From contig QXJR01000030.1 of assembly GCA_020975725.1 (NCBI GenBank), forward strand, positions 186,001 through 250,000: a stretch of DNA of 64,000 nt, written 5' to 3'. The notes beneath the pieces were generated by a model. That model had not been told where the DNA came from and did not search any database. It saw nothing but the letters and a program-made list of their open reading frames with translations. This document shows, one piece after another, positions 1 through 8,006 of this stretch. Made by a program: the position numbers and the translations under genes. The first letter of the stretch is position 1. Each line of letters starts with the position of its first letter. This DNA is from Picocystis sp. L7 (Eukaryota; Chlorophyta; Picocystophyceae; Picocystales; Picocystaceae).

Positions 1-702
1 CCAGCCAAGCAGAAGTCGGTCAATCAGCATACGTTTCGAATCGTTCCCGATCAGCTGGACAGAGGTGCATTCCGTATATCTCCAGATGTCACGCCGGAGA
101 CGAGCACACACGGAGAAGATCAGTATACTATCTTCGACATTGCACAAATTGCCCAGCGATCCTTCATCGGCAAGTTCGTAGATCCCACTACCGGCATGTC
201 TGGATGCAAGCGCATCTTTTCCACGAGCATGGCATCCAGCTTGGCCGTGTCGAGGACCATCGGAGACAAGGGAGCAGCGCGGTGCGTGACTGCCGAGCCT
301 GAGATCATCGACCAGAAGCTGGCACCTGGGGAGAAGGGGCGAATCATGATTGCCTCGGACGGCATTTGGGATGTCATGTCGAACCGCAAAGCTTCGGACT
401 GTTGGTATCCACGGGATCCACTGGTGGCATGCAGGTCGATAACAGACGAGGCCCACCAGGCTCGTCGGTACATGGGGTACCACCCGGATGATATCACTCT
501 TCTGCTGGTGGACATTCACCGGAGCGACAAGACTCGCAAGAAACGGTACTCTGTTGGTGGCAGTGGTGGAAGCAACAATAACAGCGACACTAGTGGTCCG
601 GGAGCTGGTGGGAGTGTCTATAATGGCATGTCCACCGAGTCTTCAGAAAAGAGCAAGTCGGCTCCTCCGATGCAGCCCCAAGCTTGTTGCAGCATTCAGT
701 GA
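1..702 (+). CDS. Protein phosphatase 2C, C-terminal part (cut by window edge)
   Basis: The frame is open from base 1, so the N-terminal half lies outside the window; 233 residues are visible. PP2C enzymes are Mn/Mg-dependent serine/threonine phosphatases. Family motifs seen are LAVSRTIGD, then a secondary-structure stretch with AEPEI, then IMIASDGIWDVM, where the Asp of SDG is a metal ligand in known PP2Cs, and finally HPDDITLLLVDI, the usual DDIT strand near the end of the fold. The tail after that is low complexity (Gly, Ser, Asn) and ends in two adjacent Cys followed by SIQ, which could be lipidated, though that is only a guess. The insert between the ASDG and DDIT motifs is a little short for the family. 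Which PP2C clade this is cannot be told without the N-terminus. Confidence 0.93.
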   Translation, partial: PAKQKSVNQHTFRIVPDQLDRGAFRISPDVTPETSTHGEDQYTIFDIAQIAQRSFIGKFVDPTTGMSGCKRIFSTSMASSLAVSRTIGDKGAARCVTAEPEIIDQKLAPGEKGRIMIASDGIWDVMSNRKASDCWYPRDPLVACRSITDEAHQARRYMGYHPDDITLLLVDIHRSDKTRKKRYSVGGSGGSNNNSDTSGPGAGGSVYNGMSTESSEKSKSAPPMQPQACCSIQ

Positions 703-2120
703 TTCAGTCTTTTGTGCGTGTTGTTTTGATTTTTGTTGTAGTTCAGGGACAAGGGATTCTTCCCCTGCGTTGTTGCTTGAATGTCTATTTCCTTTCCTGG
801 TTTGCCAGCCCGTCTTTGCACGAATGGTCTGTTTTCTGACCAAGAATCGGGCTTTGCACGAAAAGTCCCATTCTCCCACAATTCCATTTGTTGCCGACCC
901 AAGCTACCTTGCTTCAAGCGATGCTTTCTGTTGGCCATGGATGGTCGTGGTGGATCCAGCCTAGTCGGCTTTGAATGCCTTCATTTTTTTATTCATCAAG
1001 GATGTGCTTGAGTGAGGAAGCATTAGAGGAGAACACACGCCAACAAGCCAAGATGTCAACCAAAAGGTTCGCAAGTAGCGATTCACATACGATGACATTG
1101 GCTGGTTCTCAAAGTTGCGTCCCGCTATTGATCATGGAAGGAGGTTGCTGAGCAAGACCACTGCGTTTCCATTCATTGATGTAGGTGTCATGCTCGAGGG
1201 AGCGAACACCGAAGAGGTAAGCAAGCTATTGCATGTGCGACCACACTGACACATTCGATTCACGTATCCCTGGGGAGCATTGGAAGACAAAAACGACATT
1301 ATTTTTCTTCAACTTCGGGCAGCAGAGGGTGCTGTCTAGCACATCCGACATACAAGTTCACGATTGTGCATCTTTTGTTTTCCACGGAGAGACGCATGGA
1401 AGGTTCCCCGGGAGATGAAGAGTTGAAACGCATTCGGGATTGTCTTCTATCCCTCTTCATACCTCGTGGGCGGTGTGGTTTCACGCAACAGACGAACGTT
1501 GGGTAGGAGCTCAGCCATCCCGTCCTCGAATGTTTTTTCCTTGTGTTTTATTGGTTCTTATTTGGGGAGCTGGTGTGGTCCGAATCGATTTTCACAAGGT
1601 GTTTCTAGGGAGAGAGACCGATGTATGACCGCCATTCCTTCCACTCGAGTTGTGCCCTTCAAAACTCACCCGCACACGCGTCGCAACACCATTTTTCAAG
1701 TTGGACCGCTTGTGTTCCAACGGTTCCGATTGCCGTGGACTTCGGATCTCTCGTAGCTTCACGTGTCCGACCCGGGAGCAAGCGTCCACACCTGTCTCTA
1801 CCCCTCGCATTTGACACTCCATCGGGGCTCTTCCCATCGAGGCAACGCCACCGTCACATGCACGTCGTGCAACCTATCTCCACTCGATTCTGCACGAGGG
1901 GGGTCCATGTCCCATCGCCGGGTGATCCGAGTTCATCCTCACGAGAGCATGGTGGTATGGCATCGTGGTCGCACAACTTTTCGTTGCTTTTTGCTCCCAT
2001 CTGAATTGAAACCCCTGAAAATCCTCTCTTTTTCCATTTGTTTTTCGAGGTTTTGAACGCGCGCATCGAGGCGAGGGAGGTCGGGTTGGAACCTTCGATC
2101 CCCCCCTTTCACCTTCCGGT
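703..2120. other. Intergenic, no gene recognised
   Basis: Only short open frames in several phases, none with recognisable motifs or a consistent coding signature. A run of seven T lies near 984. No tRNA-like T-arm with pairing flanks was found. It serves as the 3' region of the PP2C gene and the upstream region of the EDR2-like gene. Confidence 0.5.
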
Positions 2121-2130
2121 CTGTCGGGTC

Positions 2131-2262
2131 TTCGAAAGGGACCTCCTTTCGGTTTCGAACCGAAGGGCGGTGCTCCTTCCTTTCTCAAGGGAGAGCGTTC
2201 CGGTTTCGAACCCGGAAGGCCTCTCCAATCGATCGGGTTTCGATCCCCTTTCGATCGGTTCA
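2131..2262. promoter_or_regulatory. Cluster of TTCGAAAGGG / TTTCGAACC palindromic elements
   Basis: Within 130 bp there are TTCGAAAGGG at 2131, a TTTCGAACC palindrome near 2153, TTTCGAACCCGG near 2205 and TTTCGATCCCC near 2246. The same family recurs upstream of many start codons in this window (see findings). It lies 160 to 290 bp before the chosen start of the EDR2-like gene. Function is inferred from position and recurrence only. Confidence 0.5.
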
Positions 2263-2422
2263 CCTCGAGGACCACGTGGACGGCGTCCATCGCGCGCGTC
2301 CATCGCGCGCGCATCCGCCTCCTTTTCGCGCTTGTTTGGTCGTCCTTCACGCGCTCTCGCGGACCTCCGGCAACCGTGGAAGGCGCCTGGCGACCTGCAG
2401 GAGCCCCAGGATCCGCAGGAGC

Positions 2423-3733
2423 ATGCGATACGCGAAGCTTTCCACGGAAGGAGGACGCGGATGGACGCACGAGGCGGCGGACGATGGCGATGGCGCGGAA
2501 TCGACGCCTTCTGCGTCCAGCACGAGCTCGGAGGACGGTTCAGGAAGGTCCAGGACGGCGTGGGACGGCTTCGACATGCCCAGGAGAGGCGGCAGGAAGC
2601 TCCGTCGGCAGCGTTTCAAGCGTTGGATGCGCAAGCTGCTGTGCTGCGGCATCGGAAGCACGAACGCGAGCGAGGTTTACTTCGACGCATGCGAGCAGAT
2701 CCCGTGGGAGATGACGCATTGGAACGTGGAAGACACCTTTCCGAAAGACATGGACGCCGATCCACGCGTTTGGAGGGAAGGCGATGCGGACGGCGGGTTC
2801 GACAGCGACGAGGACGCGCCTGGACCCACGTGGAGCCAAGCACCGGCCGCCGAAGAGGACGTGCTGCGAGCGGAGGCGGTGGAAGGAATGGACGAGAGGA
2901 CAGCCGAAGGGAACCAAGCGCTGCTGCGAAGGAGGAAGACCTCCCAAGCCGTCGTTCCCACCGCCGCCCACCACCACCAACAACCACAACAACGGATGGG
3001 AAGGAGGACAGGAAGGAAGACCGAACATCCACCGTGTCCCATCTCCAGGAAGCATTGGTGCGAATCCGACCTCCTGTACAAACTCAGAGGTGCCAACTAC
3101 CTGGAGGATCACGTCAAGGAACCGGTGGATTGCACCGAATCCATCTTCGAACTGGGCGCCGTGGACCTGATCAACCGTAAACACAAAGAACACATCTGTG
3201 CGCAAGAAGACAGCTGGGTGCATCGATCCAGCGCGCCCTTCCACTTCGTACTCTACCTCATGGTGCCGCCCTGCTACGCGCTGGTGTTCTACTGGGTGCT
3301 GCCCGAACACAAAAGAGAGGAAGTGCTGGAAGGAGACACCCCGTTTGCGAGGGTACTCCAGGGCTTCCTGGACGGATCGGACGAGCACAGGAACCGGACC
3401 TTCAAGCTCATCCCCACCGCCGTGGAAGGACCCTGGCTGGTGCGCAAGGCGGTGAGATCCACGCCCACTCTGATCGGATGCAGGCTGCTCCAGACCTATC
3501 ATTTCGGGAAGAACTATGTGGAAGTGGACGTGAACATCGCCACGAACCGAGTGGCCCAGAGGACCTGCAGCCTATTGGTGGGTGCCATGAAAGGGGTGGT
3601 GTGTGATCTGGCCATCGTGCTGGAGGGCAAAGAAGAAGACACGCTGCCAGAAGCGCTGCTGGGCACCGTGCGCATGCAGAAGGTGGACCTGGCAGAAGTC
3701 TCCCGGAAAGAGGGGGAGTTCCTGCCAACATGA
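2423..3733 (+). CDS. EDR2 C-terminal domain (DUF1336) protein
   Basis: 436 residues from the chosen start; an in-frame ATG at 2276 would add 49 residues that look like upstream sequence rather than protein. The first 200 residues are acidic, Ser- and Arg-rich and low complexity, with a basic Cys-rich patch (RKLLCCG). The C-terminal 230 residues match the EDR2_C family of plants, algae and oomycetes: KHWCESDLLYKLRGANY, a stretch reading FILYLMVPP-like, then TPTLIGCRLLQTYHFGKNYVEVDV and the NIATNRVAQ motif. Plant EDR2 binds phosphoinositides and negatively regulates cell death, but here the PH and START domains of full-length EDR2 are missing, so only the lipid-associated C-terminal domain can be claimed. 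Convergent with the FtsH-like gene. Confidence 0.82.
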   Translation: MRYAKLSTEGGRGWTHEAADDGDGAESTPSASSTSSEDGSGRSRTAWDGFDMPRRGGRKLRRQRFKRWMRKLLCCGIGSTNASEVYFDACEQIPWEMTHWNVEDTFPKDMDADPRVWREGDADGGFDSDEDAPGPTWSQAPAAEEDVLRAEAVEGMDERTAEGNQALLRRRKTSQAVVPTAAHHHQQPQQRMGRRTGRKTEHPPCPISRKHWCESDLLYKLRGANYLEDHVKEPVDCTESIFELGAVDLINRKHKEHICAQEDSWVHRSSAPFHFVLYLMVPPCYALVFYWVLPEHKREEVLEGDTPFARVLQGFLDGSDEHRNRTFKLIPTAVEGPWLVRKAVRSTPTLIGCRLLQTYHFGKNYVEVDVNIATNRVAQRTCSLLVGAMKGVVCDLAIVLEGKEEDTLPEALLGTVRMQKVDLAEVSRKEGEFLPT

Positions 3734-4074
3734 CGAACACTGGCAGGTGGGCAGAGGCCCATGTAGGAAAGGATCCACGCATCGAGGGGGCATCTAGCCC
3801 GGACGAAACGGAAGTGTCCACCGCATCGGCAAACGCGTCCATGCTACGTCCAGGACGTTGGGCAGGGCAAAGGGGTATTGGGGAGATCGGGTGACATTCG
3901 ATCGTGCGTCATCGTGCTGTGGTGCCGCGCGATGCAACGGCTGTCAGGGAAGCACGAACCGATCCATATGGGGGTGCCGGGAAACAAGCATTGCCAGGAG
4001 CATGCATTACATGGCAACTGTCTTATGAATAAAGCCCCCCACCACTATTCTTCAGGTCCCTGAACGTTTTTCCT
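3734..4074. other. Intergenic gap between convergent genes
   Basis: 340 bp between the stop codons of the EDR2-like gene and the FtsH-like gene. It contains AATAAA at 4028, a candidate polyadenylation signal for the plus-strand transcript. No coding sequence seen. Confidence 0.5.
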
Positions 4075-7000
4075 TCACCGGGAGCGCACTTTCTCCACGG
4101 ATGTCCTGGGCGCTCCCTGGTCCTGCCGTTCGGTTTCGCCTGTCCTGACTATCCAATCCCGTAGCAGATTTCCTCTGTACTCAGGAACCATGGGAGCAGG
4201 AGGGAAAGGTGCTCCATTTTCCGATTCGCTGTATTCCTTTACTGCCATGACCCTTTCTTTTTCGACGGGGGGCGCACGGGGAGCGTGGTCCTGGACTTCC
4301 CTCAACTTTCTTGCAAGTTCCTCAATCTCTTCCTGCAAGCTCGAAACTCTGCCTGGAAGGATATCACTCGTGCCTGGCCTTCTGTCCTGGGCCACACCTT
4401 CAACGACCCCTCTGTCTGTTGGGACTTCCCTCGCAAAGTCCACACCAATGTTGCCCAGCATGTCTCCACCTTGGAAGGCAGACGGCACGATTGCTGCGGG
4501 GTCGCCAAAACTCACGTACCCGACATGCCCTTTATTTGTCTGCGGGCAGTATCTCAACGCATGACGGCTGATTCCACGGGTAATAACCGAGCCATAACCA
4601 GCATGTCCGACTCCCTGCTTGCGTCGGACCCCAGGCTGATGTTCTATGCCCGACCCACGCGCTGCAGCTCGGATAGTTTGGAATGATGCAGTAAGAACAC
4701 AGCCTACCCCTTCTTCTGATTGCACTTTGCCCACAGCCACTTGCGCGTGCTCACTCGGCACCGAAAGGGTGAGAGAAGGAAGGTCCGTGGGGGGATAGAG
4801 AGCAACGATCTCTTGCAAGCGCTCACCCGTGATCTCTTCCAGCTCGTTATTCTCGTCCAGCAGCTCCTCTGCGGCCACCCGTATTGCATCCTTGTGGGCC
4901 AAAATGATCTGTTTTGCTCGCATTTTCGCTTGGTTCTGAATCTCAACCGCCCTGCGCTCATAGACAACATCAAAAGGCTTGGATTTTTCCCCTAGCTCGC
5001 GGTTTTTGCCTGCCAGGGCGTGCCATATTTTCAACGGAGGGTGCTTCAGATCTTCTGGATGCAGCAGACTGAACTTCACGAGCCAATCCGCAATCACACT
5101 TGCCCGTGCCAACTCTGTAGAGGACGACAAAGTCACGCCACTTCTCCCATAGAAAACTTCCTCTCCGCACCTTGCAGCATACAGGGGGGTCATCAGCTGC
5201 CTCACAAAGTCATAGGTTCCCCTACCAGCATACCCAAGGCCACCTCCGCCGTCCTCTTCCCGTGCATACGCGAGATTGAGTAGATTCATCCGGGCATCGC
5301 CCCCTCTCAGAATCTTGTACGACGTACGGCTTAGACTGAAACCTCTTGGGGCAATGCTCACCATGGCCACCTCGGGGAGCCCAGGTGTTCTAGCGGAAAC
5401 GATCGCTCTACAAACTTCTGCCATCGCTACCCTCTCCTTACCCAGAGTTCTCTTCAGCCTCCTCACAGAAAGCCCAGTCATCTGTTTGTCCATGCATTCC
5501 TGAATAATCCGTAGGTCAATCTGATCTACCTCCTTGCGCACCATCAAAATCGCTGCTTCGTTGAGGAGGTTTGCCAAGGCGGCTCCGCTGTATCCATCTG
5601 TTCTCCTCGCAACTTCCTGCAGGAGCTCATCTTCATTTTCATGAGGAATCTTCTTTTCGTGGGCATGCACCCGTAATATGCGAAATCGAGATTCTTCATC
5701 CGGCAACCCCATGAAAATCCTCTTATCCAGTCGACCAGGACGCACCAAAGCTTCATCGAGCACCTCTGGACGATTAGTGGCTGCGATAACCAGAACCGGC
5801 TCTTTGGAAGTCACGAACCCATCCATTTCCACCAGCATTTGGAGAAGGCCTTGCTCGCGCTCCTGGGTGCCTCCATCACCTGCAGAATTTTGTCGAGCTT
5901 TTCCGATGGCATCGATCTCGTCGATGAAGATAATGGCCGGCGCATTCTTCCTTGCAGTCGCAAAGAGATTCCGAATGCGCGCAGCGGCCACTCCCACGAA
6001 CATTTCGACAAACTCAGCACCATTCGCCGAATAAAAAGGTACTCCGGCCTCTCCTGCTATTGCCCTTGCTAAGTATGTCTTGCCAGTACCTGGAGGACCA
6101 CACAAGAGGATTCCTTTCGGCATTTTTGCGCCAACACCGCGATACCTGGGATCCAACATCATCATCTGGATGATTTCTTTCATTTCATTTACGATGTGGT
6201 CCACGCCCGCCACATCTTTGAACGTCACCCCAGTCTTTCCCCTACCCATCAACCCACTGGTAAATTTCTCTTTCTTCTCCAAAGCCTCTTTCTCCTCCAC
6301 ACTCAAATTGTCAAGCTCCTGCTGTGCAGCCTTTTCTGTGTTGTATTCACGTGCCCTAGGTTTGGAGAACTCATCTGCTATAGCCTGGAGGGGATCTTTC
6401 TTCTTCTTCTTCTTTCTCAGTTTGTCTGACAGCTGGATGACTCCTCTAAGTAGCAAAAGAATCACAGCAGGGGCAACTGCCTCTGCGATAGTGTTCGCAG
6501 TGGCATATGCATTGTTCGGATCCACGACCATCAGTTCCAGATGACACTGGTTCTCCTGCAGACGGTATTCCTTCCTTACTTCTCCTGTCCATGCACGTTG
6601 GGGCATGTTTCGTTTGATGAGGTGCAAGAAGTAAGGGTCTTCCCAAATATCACCAGGGAGCGGGCAGTAGTATCTGCTTTTTTCCATCATGTTTTCAGGG
6701 AGCTCGTTGGCAAACATCACCGGTTCCTTGGGCAGCCGCTTGCCGGCTTTGTACTGCAGTGTGTTGTTTTCAGGGTACCAGATTTCCAACGAGTTGGGAT
6801 CGGAAGTGAACCCTTGAACGGGCACTTCCACGATGGCTTCGGTTCCATCCGCCATGAGGAAAAGCCTCTTGACCCGTTTCTGATGCAGCAGCTCCAGCAG
6901 CCTCGCATAGGAGAGCACGGCTCCTCCCACGGGCGGGAACGCATCTCCGTAGAATATTTTGTCCCAGAATTCCCTGGTTTGTCTCCACAACTTGCTAGCA

Positions 7001-7434
7001 TCCAATCCACCGTCATTCTTGTCTTGTTCCTTGTTCTTGTTCAAAGCAGGATTGATGGGATTGATGGCGGCCAAGGGCGGTATGTGCTTCTGCCCTTTCG
7101 TCCCGAGTTCCAGGCACTCGTCGATCCTGCATCGTGGCAACGTTCCATCGGTCCATCTTTCGGTCAGCCTTGTCATCCACGCACGCGCACGACGTGCTTC
7201 CACGTGCGCTCGCCACGTCTCGTGCTGGCTTCCACCTTTTCCTTCCGTTTCGTGTGCCTTCCTTCCCTCCACGCACCTCACGAGCACCTCCGTGTCGTGC
7301 ATTCGGTCCTTGTGCATCCCTCTGCACCGTCCCAGGCGCCATTCCGGCCCCTCTCGAGCCGTGCGACGCGCGTGTTGTCCGCCATAGCTGCGCATCATCG
7401 TCGACGGACTCGTCCTTGGGACCTGCGCCGCCAT
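4075..7434 (-). CDS. FtsH-like AAA ATPase lacking the protease motif (FtsHi type)
   Basis: AAA ATPase of the FtsH family, probably anchored in a plastid membrane. Unspliced numbering: a hydrophobic segment APAVILLLLRGVIQL near 321-335, the DVAG start of the AAA module near 407, Walker A GPPGTGKT at 446-453, Walker B IIFIDEIDAIG near 501-511, and the RPGRLD arginine finger near 565. The zinc-protease motif HEAGH expected before VSIAPRG is replaced by AEVCR at 672-676, so proteolysis should be absent, as in FtsHi proteins of the plastid import motor. A 150-nt in-frame intron is likely at 7127-7276: GTGCGT donor, CTGAC at 7163-7167, CAG acceptor. Spliced exons 7277-7434 and 4075-7126 give 1,069 residues. 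The true ATG may be a later one (7398, 7317 or 7302), because a promoter-type element sits two bases upstream of 7434. Confidence 0.88.
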   Translation of the reverse strand: MAAQVPRTSPSTMMRSYGGQHARRTAREGPEWRLGRCRGMHKDRMHDTEVLVRCVEGRKAHETEGKGGSQHETWRAHVEARRARAWMTRLTERWTDGTLPRCRIDECLELGTKGQKHIPPLAAINPINPALNKNKEQDKNDGGLDASKLWRQTREFWDKIFYGDAFPPVGGAVLSYARLLELLHQKRVKRLFLMADGTEAIVEVPVQGFTSDPNSLEIWYPENNTLQYKAGKRLPKEPVMFANELPENMMEKSRYYCPLPGDIWEDPYFLHLIKRNMPQRAWTGEVRKEYRLQENQCHLELMVVDPNNAYATANTIAEAVAPAVILLLLRGVIQLSDKLRKKKKKKDPLQAIADEFSKPRAREYNTEKAAQQELDNLSVEEKEALEKKEKFTSGLMGRGKTGVTFKDVAGVDHIVNEMKEIIQMMMLDPRYRGVGAKMPKGILLCGPPGTGKTYLARAIAGEAGVPFYSANGAEFVEMFVGVAAARIRNLFATARKNAPAIIFIDEIDAIGKARQNSAGDGGTQEREQGLLQMLVEMDGFVTSKEPVLVIAATNRPEVLDEALVRPGRLDKRIFMGLPDEESRFRILRVHAHEKKIPHENEDELLQEVARRTDGYSGAALANLLNEAAILMVRKEVDQIDLRIIQECMDKQMTGLSVRRLKRTLGKERVAMAEVCRAIVSARTPGLPEVAMVSIAPRGFSLSRTSYKILRGGDARMNLLNLAYAREEDGGGGLGYAGRGTYDFVRQLMTPLYAARCGEEVFYGRSGVTLSSSTELARASVIADWLVKFSLLHPEDLKHPPLKIWHALAGKNRELGEKSKPFDVVYERRAVEIQNQAKMRAKQIILAHKDAIRVAAEELLDENNELEEITGERLQEIVALYPPTDLPSLTLSVPSEHAQVAVGKVQSEEGVGCVLTASFQTIRAAARGSGIEHQPGVRRKQGVGHAGYGSVITRGISRHALRYCPQTNKGHVGYVSFGDPAAIVPSAFQGGDMLGNIGVDFAREVPTDRGVVEGVAQDRRPGTSDILPGRVSSLQEEIEELARKLREVQDHAPRAPPVEKERVMAVKEYSESENGAPFPPAPMVPEYRGNLLRDWIVRTGETERQDQGAPRTSVEKVRSR

Positions 7435-7435
7435 T

Positions 7436-7500
7436 CCCTTTCGAAAGGGAAACCTGCCGGGTCTGTACCCGGAAGGTCCGCGGGTCTGTCCCAGTCAAAC
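7436..7500. promoter_or_regulatory. CCCTTTCGAAAGGG palindrome and GGGTCTGTACCCGG repeat
   Basis: A perfect 14-bp palindrome at 7436-7449 followed by an imperfect GGGT/ACCC inverted repeat. It belongs to the recurrent family described in the findings and lies between the divergent FtsH-like and HRD3 genes. Confidence 0.5.
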
Positions 7501-7541
7501 CGGATGGACAGTCCGGGAAGGTGCCCGAACCCGAACCAGGA

Positions 7542-7680
7542 GGGAGAAGAAACTCCCTCGCCCCCCGACGCTCCCCCCGGGAGTTTTTTCTCCGCGGGAT
7601 CCGAACCCAGGGCAGCGGGGGAGAAGAAACTCCCTCGGGGAGGAGAAGGAGGAAGGGGGATGCGCGGGAGTTTTTTCTCC
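7542..7680. repeat. Four copies of a GGAGAAGAAACTCCC-type palindrome in alternating orientation
   Basis: GGGAGAAGAAACTCCC occurs at 7542-7557 and near 7618-7633; GGGAGTTTTTTCTCC, nearly its reverse complement, occurs at 7579-7593 and 7666-7680. Each could form a hairpin with a six-base loop. Related copies lie at 45148-45167 and 53497-53515, also in non-coding or upstream sequence. Confidence 0.6.
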
Positions 7681-7925
7681 GACGCGGGAAGGAGGAATGT
7701 GGGCGATTCCCACGACAAGGCGCATGGGCGTCGTCCAGAGGCCGCCGTTCGGACGGCACCTCGCTGACTGGTGCTTCTCCCTGCGAAAACCGCGCGTTCG
7801 AGCGCATCCGCCGTTCCCACCCGCACCGCTCTCAGCCAAAACCGCACGGTTGTGAAGGCGTTGTGAAGGAAGCCTTCCCATCCCTCCGGGCGGGCGGAAT
7901 GGGAGGACCCCCTTTTTTTTCTGGG

Positions 7926-7983
7926 GATCCGGGTTCTTGGACGGACCAAAGCACGATCCGGGTTCTGGGACGGACCAAAGCAC
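7926..7983 (+). repeat. 29-bp tandem duplication upstream of HRD3
   Basis: Two adjacent 29-bp copies differing at one position, each containing GGGTTC and GGACCAAAGCAC. They end 23 bp before the HRD3 start codon, so they lie in the 5' untranslated region or core promoter. The 14-mer GGACCAAAGCACGA also occurs at 44176-44189 between RAD50 and release factor 2. Confidence 0.75.
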
Positions 7984-8006
7984 GATTGACGCCTGTGAAA
8001 ACCAGC

